From NCBI GenBank assembly GCA_028293055.1, contig JAQGLD010000111.1:1-13652 (forward strand): a stretch of 13,652 bases of DNA. Reading direction: 5' to 3'. Under the pieces are notes generated by a model, which worked only from the letters and a program-made list of their open reading frames with translations, searched no databases and was not told the origin of the DNA. Below are positions 1 through 5,591 of this stretch, piece by piece (the stretch's first letter is position 1; the number at the start of each line of letters is the position of its first letter). The translations under genes and the position numbers were made by a program. This DNA is from Alphaproteobacteria bacterium (GTDB lineage: Bacteria; Pseudomonadota; Alphaproteobacteria; Sphingomonadales; Sphingomonadaceae).

Positions 1-346
1 AGCGGATCGCTCCCCCGGCCTTGCCGTCCGGCACGATCGAGACCTTGCTCTGGAAGCTGGGAACAGCATCCCCGCTCGCCTGGTCGGCGACGAAGCCCCG
101 GTCGGCCGAGACGTGGAAGAGGAGGCCTTGTCCCGCATTCTCCGCCTGCGCCAGGCTCGTCGTGCACAGCAGCCGGAAGGCCAGGGCTGCCGCCAGCCGC
201 CGTACCCGTCGCGCACCGATCGCCGGCCTTGCATCCGCGGCGCCTCCCGACGCTGCTTGATTCGGCCCTCGTGTGCCGCGTCGATCGCGATGAAGCGGCG
301 CGAGGCGGGGAAAGCCACGCCGGCGATGCCGCTGACTGTTGCCCAT
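1..346 (-). CDS. Secreted LamG-like (concanavalin A-like) protein, N-terminal part only
   Basis: The reading frame is open from the ATG at 346 to the window edge, giving 115 codons; the C-terminus lies outside. After an arginine-rich stretch, residues about 46-68 form a signal-peptide-like segment (RRVRRL, then a hydrophobic run ending in SLAQA). The mature part starts near ENAGQGLLFHVSADRGF and contains VSIVPDGKAGGAIR. A GLLFH-type strand followed by a PDGKxGGA turn is typical of LamG/jelly-roll domains in secreted carbohydrate-active proteins; this is recognition by eye. The ATG overlaps the stop of the upstream gene as TGATG, which suggests translational coupling. The roughly 45-residue basic n-region is unusually long for a signal peptide, and no other in-frame ATG, GTG or TTG lies between 346 and the signal segment. 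It is probably a binding or hydrolytic partner of the preceding protein. The family call is tentative; the reading frame and export signal are more secure. Confidence 0.6.
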   Translation of the reverse strand, partial: MGNSQRHRRRGFPRLAPLHRDRRGTRGPNQAASGGAADARPAIGARRVRRLAAALAFRLLCTTSLAQAENAGQGLLFHVSADRGFVADQASGDAVPSFQSKVSIVPDGKAGGAIR

Positions 347-2271
347 CAACGGTCCCAGGGGAAATGCAGGGTCGGCTGGTGGGCATAGCGCTTGATGCCG
401 ATGGTGAAAGTCGCACCCGCCCCCGGCGCGAGGTGGACATCGAAGTCGGGCGCATCCACCGTAATCGTCTCGCCGTCGGCCGCAACCGTCGTCGCCTGAT
501 GCTCGGCATAGGCGCCCATCTGCACCGTAACGACATGATCCGCGACCGGATTGGCATTGACGAGCGTGACGGTCACCGAATCCCTGTCGATCCCCGACAC
601 CAACGCGCCCACGTCGTCCGGAAGGCCCGCTCGGCGCTTGCCCGGGTCGAAATAGCGCAGATTGGCTTGGAGCATTTCGGGTCCATGGCCGGATCCACCC
701 GGATCGTTTGCCCCCATCGTAAGGTTGATGAGCGCGGTCGTGGCCACCGCATTCGATTGCTCCCAGCGCGTTGCGTCGGGCGGGAAGCCGATCGTGCTGT
801 CGTCGTCGCGGATATGCTCGGCGCCGACGCGCACCTCGTCCGCCGCCTTCGCGAGCGCCTCGGTCGGATAATTCGGGTTCTTGCCCTGCAGGAACTGGAT
901 CCAGGGATTGTGCGAGAGCTTGGCGAGGTCGCCCTGGTTCATCGACCATAGATACAAATCGGCTTCGACCAGATGCCGGTTTCCCAACCCCGGCGAATGG
1001 CCGTTTATGTCATAATAGCCGTACCAGCCCTGATCGCCGTAATAGACCGGAATCTTGGTGACGCCATTTTCGACCTTCTTCTGAGCATAGAGATTATCGA
1101 TCTGGCGGCGAATTACCTCGGTATATCCCTGATCTCCGGTCAGCATCAGCGCGTTTCCGAAAGCCTCGGGGGGGCCGCGCAGCACATAATTGCGCTTGCC
1201 GGTATCTACCGAGTCCCAGCCGAACACTCCGCCATACCATTTGCCCCCGGCATCACTGCCGATGACTCCATCGGTGCCGATGTTCGACGGGATGTTTCCG
1301 CCGTTCCTGGCGATCCGCTCCCGCCAGGCGTCGACATATTCGAGCAGCCAGTCGCGATACTTTTTCTTGCCGGTCAGGAGATAGGCGGTCATCGCAAGGT
1401 TGGTCGAACCCAGGTTCAGCGGGTGATCGCCGACGATGCTGGTGACCTTGGCGAAGCGCGTGCGGCGAAGCGGATTCTGGCCGGGGACGCCGGGCCCGTC
1501 CCACTCGTCCAGCGTCGGCAGCCGCATCGTCGGCCCCTTGGATCCGTTCCACAAGCTGCGGATGATGCGATGGACCCGATCGTAATTCTGCGCTTCGGGA
1601 TCGTCGCCGTTGTAAAAGTCGGCGTAGCGCTCCATCCGCACCCGATACAGCTCGTCGTCGGGTCGGCTGAGGCCGTAGAACAAATAGCCCGAAATGCCTT
1701 CGCCGATATGCTCCCAGTCGAACGACGAGGTGAATTCGCGCTGGTAGATACCGTCCTTGGCCATGGCGACCTCTGGGATCTTGGCCTGGGAGAATTGATC
1801 GAGGTGGCCCTCGTAAACCCGCCGCCACTGCTCGATGATGATGTCCGGACCGCCGAGCATGTGGGCCAGCGGCCAGTTGCGGATCGGCTCGACCGCGTCG
1901 TCGGGCCCGTCGGCAATGCCCCAGTGGGTCGGCCCTTTCAGCCAGCCGCGCCCGTCGACATATCGGTCGACGAAGGCTTGCACACCCTGGGCGTTCATCG
2001 CCAGCAGGTTGCGCTCGGCCAATGCCCAGCCGGGAGCGGCCATTGGGGAGTTGATCTCGATCCGGGTTTTGGCCGCGAGAGCGTGCACAGCCCGCGCTTT
2101 GGTGTCGGTGATCGCCGGACGGAATGCGGCGCTGCCCTCCAGGCCGTCCGCGCGCGGCTGCGGATGCAGAGTGGCCGCGGATTGGGCGGCGAGGGCAGCG
2201 GGCAGCAATAAAGACGCTGCGAACATTAGCCGCGCGGACACGGACATCAGCATTCGATCTCGAACGGTCAT
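346..2271 (-). CDS. Secreted protein of unrecognised family, predicted (alpha/alpha) toroid carbohydrate-active enzyme
   Basis: 641 residues. The ATG at 2271 is chosen because TAAGGA precedes it at good spacing and a signal peptide follows at once (SARLMFAASLLLPAALAAQ, cleavage near residue 29). Residues about 80-550 are helix-rich with many Trp, Tyr and acidic residues: FDWEHIGEGISGY (184-196), GDHPLNLGSTNLAMTAYLLTG (281-301), GGNIPSNIGTDGVIGSD (324-340), KWYGGVFGWD (344-353) and YYGDQGWYGYYDINGH (410-425). Residues about 555-630 look like a beta-sandwich tail (DSVTVTLVNAN, HVVTVQMGAYAEH). A helical toroid followed by a beta domain is common in polysaccharide lyases and glycosidases, but I cannot assign a numbered CAZy family or catalytic residues. 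The setting, with pectin-type esterases, TonB receptors and a GH28 enzyme, suggests action on pectic or other uronate-containing glycans; that is inference. The downstream LamG-like gene overlaps its stop codon. Confidence 0.8.
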   Translation of the reverse strand: MTVRDRMLMSVSARLMFAASLLLPAALAAQSAATLHPQPRADGLEGSAAFRPAITDTKARAVHALAAKTRIEINSPMAAPGWALAERNLLAMNAQGVQAFVDRYVDGRGWLKGPTHWGIADGPDDAVEPIRNWPLAHMLGGPDIIIEQWRRVYEGHLDQFSQAKIPEVAMAKDGIYQREFTSSFDWEHIGEGISGYLFYGLSRPDDELYRVRMERYADFYNGDDPEAQNYDRVHRIIRSLWNGSKGPTMRLPTLDEWDGPGVPGQNPLRRTRFAKVTSIVGDHPLNLGSTNLAMTAYLLTGKKKYRDWLLEYVDAWRERIARNGGNIPSNIGTDGVIGSDAGGKWYGGVFGWDSVDTGKRNYVLRGPPEAFGNALMLTGDQGYTEVIRRQIDNLYAQKKVENGVTKIPVYYGDQGWYGYYDINGHSPGLGNRHLVEADLYLWSMNQGDLAKLSHNPWIQFLQGKNPNYPTEALAKAADEVRVGAEHIRDDDSTIGFPPDATRWEQSNAVATTALINLTMGANDPGGSGHGPEMLQANLRYFDPGKRRAGLPDDVGALVSGIDRDSVTVTLVNANPVADHVVTVQMGAYAEHQATTVAADGETITVDAPDFDVHLAPGAGATFTIGIKRYAHQPTLHFPWDR

Positions 2272-2431
2272 GACAATTTCCTTACGCGAAATAAGAAGGC
2301 GCTTGCGCTCGGCGAGAGCTGAAGGCGACAGGACAAGTGTGCACTTTGGGCCCGCCTCCGTGCTGAACAAGTGAGTGGCGTTGCGGGGAGTCGCGTCCGC
2401 CCCTTGCCGAATTGGCGCAATGTCGCCGCTC

Positions 2432-2468
2432 TCAAATAAAGGGGCGCAGCCGATAGTCGGCTGCGCCC
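2432..2468 (-). terminator. Strong Rho-independent terminator
   Basis: On the minus strand, a perfect 12-bp stem (2468-2457 pairing with 2453-2442, arm GGGCGCAGCCGA) closes a 3-base loop and is followed by CCTTTATTT. The U-rich tail lies only on the minus-strand exit side, so it acts in that direction. It would end the receptor-hydrolase-esterase transcript, or the candidate small RNA just upstream, or attenuate entry into the gene starting at 2271. Confidence 0.85.
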
Positions 2469-2530
2469 AGTATCCGTGGAAGCAGCTGGACCCAAGGAGG
2501 CGGGGAAAGCCGTTGGTTCCACGGAAAGAC
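2435..2530 (-). ncRNA. Candidate small structured RNA or leader attenuator
   Basis: A first hairpin with perfect 9-bp arms (TCCGTGGAA at 2525-2517 and TTCCACGGA at 2481-2473, minus-strand sense) encloses 35 bases. Only 4 bases later comes the terminator hairpin at 2468-2442. This compact two-hairpin layout of about 95 nt with a U-rich end is typical of bacterial small RNAs. The first loop contains CCCCGCCTCCTTGGG, whose CCTCC core is anti-Shine-Dalgarno-like, as in some alphaproteobacterial small RNAs with exposed CCUCC loops. No clear promoter was found upstream, so the 5' end is a guess. Alternatives are a plain operon terminator with a processed 3' end, or a leader controlling the downstream gene. 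Confidence 0.35.
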
Positions 2531-2726
2531 AAGAGTTGAATGGAGCGCATGGCGCTTGAAGGCAGCCCAAAAGGCGACTGGTGCCAGCGGCTCGAGTCCG
2601 GCACCTTAACGAGCGGCGCATAGCGCTCGTGCAGGGCCCTTGCCGATGCGCAGCGAGGTTCGATCCTGCTTTCCACCGCCACCTGGCGCTGCCGGTGCGA
2701 TCGGCTTGCAGTTCGACCCGCCCGGC

Positions 2727-2742
2727 GAGAACATCTGTTCTC
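2727..2742. promoter_or_regulatory. 16-bp perfect palindrome, possible protein-binding site
   Basis: The sequence is GAGAACATCTGTTCTC: 7-bp arms around a 2-base centre, 31 bp past the esterase stop codon. A 2-base loop is too tight for a good RNA hairpin and no U tract follows, so a dimeric DNA-binding protein site fits better than a terminator. The regulator is unknown and a chance occurrence is possible. Confidence 0.35.
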
Positions 2743-2773
2743 ACCACGCTCGTCTTTGGTCCCTCCCGGCCGC

Positions 2774-4354
2774 TCATGTGCCGGGCTTGAGATAAGGCGC
2801 GGTCGCGAACAGCTCGCGCTCCTCGCGCCGGGGGTCGGCAACCACCCGCAGATCGCGGTCGAAGATCATCGTCCGACGCTCGGGCAGGGTGAAATGGGGC
2901 CAGGCCGGCATATCGCGGTGGTTGGGGTTTCCGTTGCGGGCGAGGGCGATGAAGCTCTCGCTCATCACTTCGGCCATGCGCCTGGCGAGCGGGGACACTC
3001 CGGTCATCGACCCTGTCCGCTCGATATTGTCGAACACCAATGGGATATCGAGCGTGTGGAAGGCGCGCAGCCGGCCGCCTTCCGCGGGCGACGGGAAATC
3101 GAGCTGGTACATCCAGGTCGGAGCGCCGATCCTTGCCCGCTCCTCCGCCTGGATCAACCCGCCGCGCCACGAGCGGCCCGCGGTCGAGGCAGCGAAGAAA
3201 ATGTCGCTGGGCGAATAATCGGGGTAGAGCTGGCGATAGCGCGCGACGACCTGGGAGACATCGAGGTCGGCCACGATCTCGGGGTCCAGCCTGGCTTCCA
3301 GCTCTTCCCAGCTCAGGTGGAAATTGCGTTCGTCGCCACGCAGAAAATAGCGCGTCTCGTCATGCGTCGTGCCGCATATCATCGGGATGTCGCGCGACTG
3401 GAGCGGCGCGGTCGGGTAGAACGGGTGGCGGGGCGTCGAGCGACCGTCGAGCACCGACCAGAAGATGATATGTTCGCCCTCCTCGATCGGGTCGGTAAGG
3501 TCGAGCACCTCCAGCAAGCGGGCGCCGGGCATGGCTCGAAGCAGATCGATCCGGTTCGCGGGAATCCCGAAATGGTCGAGCACCGCGCGAGCGCGCCGGG
3601 TCGCGTGGCGCGGTCCCATTACCGTCGTCTGCTGGCCGCTCATCGTCGCCGCGCGCTGGAACAGGCCTGCGGCCGGCGGCATCGCCATCAGGGTGACGAC
3701 CTTGCCGCCGCCGCCCGACTGGCCGAAAATCATCACTCGGCTCGGGTCGCCGCCAAATTCGGCGATGTTCGCCTTCACCCAGCGCAAGGCGAGGATCAGG
3801 TCGAGATTGCCGACATTACCGGAATCCGCCAGCTCGGGACCGCCGAAGCGGGCGAAATAGCCGTAGCCGAAGATGTTCAGCCGGTGATTGAGGGTGACGA
3901 CGACGACATCGCCGCGCCGGCACAGATGGGTCCCGTCGTAGAGCGGGCTCGATCCCGAGCCGCTGGCGTGCGCGCCGCCGTGGAAATAGACCATGACCGG
4001 CCGCCTGGCCCCGTCGCGCAGCCCAGGCGTCCAGATGTTGAGAAAGAGGCAATCCTCGCTGGTCGGCTCGTCGATCTTCTTCTGCGGCGCGGCTGGGCCA
4101 TATTCCAGCGCGTCGCGGACATCCTGCCACCGCGCTGGAGCAAGTGCCGGCTGGAAGCGTCGGTGCGCAGTGTCCGCGCCATAGCGTACGCCCTTGAATG
4201 TGTAGATGCCGTCGTCGATCCGGCCCCGGACCCGGCCAGAGCGGGTCGTCGCCAGCGGCTCCGCGACCGGGCGCCCGATAACCGGGCCGGCAAGTGCGGT
4301 GCCAGCCAGCGCCAGGCCGGACCCGACCAGCGCGCGGCGATCGATCCCCGTCAT
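2774..4354 (-). CDS. Type-B carboxylesterase, exported
   Basis: 526 residues of the carboxylesterase/cholinesterase alpha/beta hydrolase family, of usual length. The start at 4354 gives a twin-arginine-like leader (DRRALVGSGLALAGTALAG), pointing to periplasmic or outer location. Visible family marks are EDCLFLNIW (100-108), the oxyanion HGG at 125-127, the nucleophile elbow GQSGGGG with Ser213 (the usual form is GESAG, so Glu to Gln and Ala to Gly), the acid in HDETRYF (Glu333) and the base in AFHTLDIPLVFDN (His433). The triad is therefore complete. In a pectin locus it most likely removes acetyl or hydroxycinnamoyl esters from oligosaccharides; the exact ester is not readable. Its ATG overlaps the stop of the upstream hydrolase gene as ATGA, indicating an operon with coupled translation. 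The next gene downstream is separated by a 502-bp gap with a terminator. Confidence 0.9.
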   Translation of the reverse strand: MTGIDRRALVGSGLALAGTALAGPVIGRPVAEPLATTRSGRVRGRIDDGIYTFKGVRYGADTAHRRFQPALAPARWQDVRDALEYGPAAPQKKIDEPTSEDCLFLNIWTPGLRDGARRPVMVYFHGGAHASGSGSSPLYDGTHLCRRGDVVVVTLNHRLNIFGYGYFARFGGPELADSGNVGNLDLILALRWVKANIAEFGGDPSRVMIFGQSGGGGKVVTLMAMPPAAGLFQRAATMSGQQTTVMGPRHATRRARAVLDHFGIPANRIDLLRAMPGARLLEVLDLTDPIEEGEHIIFWSVLDGRSTPRHPFYPTAPLQSRDIPMICGTTHDETRYFLRGDERNFHLSWEELEARLDPEIVADLDVSQVVARYRQLYPDYSPSDIFFAASTAGRSWRGGLIQAEERARIGAPTWMYQLDFPSPAEGGRLRAFHTLDIPLVFDNIERTGSMTGVSPLARRMAEVMSESFIALARNGNPNHRDMPAWPHFTLPERRTMIFDRDLRVVADPRREERELFATAPYLKPGT

Positions 4355-5553
4355 CGCCTTCGCCTCGCTCGTTTCTCGACCGGCGCGCGCTCCTGGCGAT
4401 CCAGCCACTGCCCGATAAAGGCGCTGATGTTCGCGCTGTTCTTCTCGAGCATCATCATGTGGCCGTTCCCGAACTGGCCGATCTGCGGCAAGCGAATGAA
4501 GTCGGTCCTCACGCCCGCCTGCTTCAGGTAGGCGGCGGTGCAGTGGTCGTAACCGGCGTGATACGAAGCTTCCGAAACGAGGATCAGGACCGGGACCCGC
4601 GACAGATTGGCGAGCTTGCGCGCGGGTTCCGGCTGACGCCAGCATCGGACGAGGTCTCGCCCGCGCGCCGCGGACTCCTGTACGGGCTTCAGCTCGGCCG
4701 GGTCGGAGACCGCCGGCAGATAGGCGAGTGGCTCGCGGGTCAGGCCGTAGGGCCGGGCCATCCTGGCCGGGTCGCCGTCGCCCCAGGGCGGGGGCGCGCT
4801 GTAGAAAGGCGGACCGCTCGGCTCGATCGCGACGATCGCGCGCACCCGGTCGGGGCGGGCTTCGCCGATGCGCCAGCCGAACGCTCCAGCCTGGGAATGG
4901 GTGATAACCACCGCGCTGCCGATCCGGTCGAGCAAAGCTGACGCCGCATCGGTGACCAGCTGGGAAGAAATGTCCCCGCCCGCGCTTTCGACCTGGCTTG
5001 CGTAGAACTGGTCGAACACCGGATCGCCGGCCACTCCCCGCCCGGGCCACTGGCTATGCCGCGAAGCCTGCGGCCACCCCCAGGGCCTGCCAGCCTCGGG
5101 CACGAAATTGCGCACCGCGGTGAAGCGCTGCTCGAGGAATCGGGCGGGCTGGCCGGACGACGGGCCATAAGCCGTCAGATGATAAGCCGAAGCTCCGCGA
5201 CCCGGCTGGTCCATCAGATAGACCCCGAAGCCCATCGCAACGAACTGCTGCGCCCAGCCCGGCCTCCCGTCGGGGGTCGACAGGAAGTTCGCGATCGTCT
5301 GGCCCATGCCCGGGATGAGGACCAGCGGCACCGCGTGGCGCGGTCTGCGCGGGCCCATGAAAAGTACATGCGCCTGCCCCGACATCATCTTGCCGTCGGC
5401 CGAATAACGGCCGCCGACGAAGAATTCGCGGAGCTCGATCCCGCTCGCGACCGGCCCCGGCCCGCGCGCGCTCGCCGCGCCGGTCCCGGCCGGCGCCAGC
5501 GCAAGCGCAAGCGCAGAAAGCACGATGGCGGCGCCGACGGGCCCGGTCAGCAT
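4351..5553 (-). CDS. Secreted alpha/beta-fold hydrolase, putative esterase
   Basis: 400 residues with a hydrophobic signal peptide (residues about 5-28). The alpha/beta hydrolase core shows VPLVLIPGMGQT (oxyanion loop, about 75-86), YLMDQPGRGAS (112-122), the nucleophile elbow ITHSQAGAFGW (Ser220), AIVAIEPSGPP (239-249, with Glu244 a possible acid) and the catalytic His365 in GNGHMMMLEKN. It probably hydrolyses an ester on a glycan or lignin-linked side chain, but no substrate can be read. It starts 38 bp after the TonB receptor stop and ends by ATGA overlap with the type-B carboxylesterase, so the two esterases form a coupled pair fed by the receptor transcript. The C-terminus is strongly basic (VEKRARRRR), which is unusual for a secreted enzyme. 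The upstream ATG at 5591 is out of frame. Confidence 0.85.
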   Translation of the reverse strand: MLTGPVGAAIVLSALALALAPAGTGAASARGPGPVASGIELREFFVGGRYSADGKMMSGQAHVLFMGPRRPRHAVPLVLIPGMGQTIANFLSTPDGRPGWAQQFVAMGFGVYLMDQPGRGASAYHLTAYGPSSGQPARFLEQRFTAVRNFVPEAGRPWGWPQASRHSQWPGRGVAGDPVFDQFYASQVESAGGDISSQLVTDAASALLDRIGSAVVITHSQAGAFGWRIGEARPDRVRAIVAIEPSGPPFYSAPPPWGDGDPARMARPYGLTREPLAYLPAVSDPAELKPVQESAARGRDLVRCWRQPEPARKLANLSRVPVLILVSEASYHAGYDHCTAAYLKQAGVRTDFIRLPQIGQFGNGHMMMLEKNSANISAFIGQWLDRQERAPVEKRARRRR

Positions 5554-5591
5554 GATCGCCTGGCCAGAGGCTTGTGGCGTTCCGGTCCCAT

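Larger units (their letters stand above)
2272..2773. other. 502-bp intergenic region between the esterase and the unknown toroid protein
   Basis: No convincing protein-coding gene is seen. Reading toward the minus-strand genes, it holds a 16-bp palindrome (2727-2742), two short inverted repeats (2609-2615 with 2624-2630, and 2580-2585 with 2600-2605), a 9-bp-arm inverted repeat (2473-2525), a strong intrinsic terminator (2442-2468) and about 160 bp of leader before the ATG at 2271. I could not identify a good sigma-70 promoter in the last 160 bp. The terminator suggests that the toroid/LamG pair is a separate transcription unit from the esterases, or is reached only by read-through. Confidence 0.7.

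Noticed and set aside
973..2211. A 412-codon plus-strand open frame opposite the unknown toroid protein.
   Set aside because: The minus-strand product has a signal peptide, a good ribosome-binding site and a balanced composition. The plus-strand frame reads like an antisense shadow.
2530..2605. A T-arm-like GGCTCGAGTCC stretch suggesting a tRNA or attachment site.
   Set aside because: No T stem, anticodon arm or acceptor pairing can be completed around it, and there is no integrase or direct repeat nearby.
2272..2841. N-terminal extension of the toroid gene to an upstream in-frame ATG.
   Set aside because: It would run through the strong terminator at 2442-2468 and place the signal peptide 190 residues inside the protein. 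The ATG at 2271 has its own ribosome-binding site.
2756..4531. A 591-codon open frame on the plus strand across the esterase genes.
   Set aside because: It is antisense to the type-B carboxylesterase with its complete triad, and its own product has no recognisable domain.
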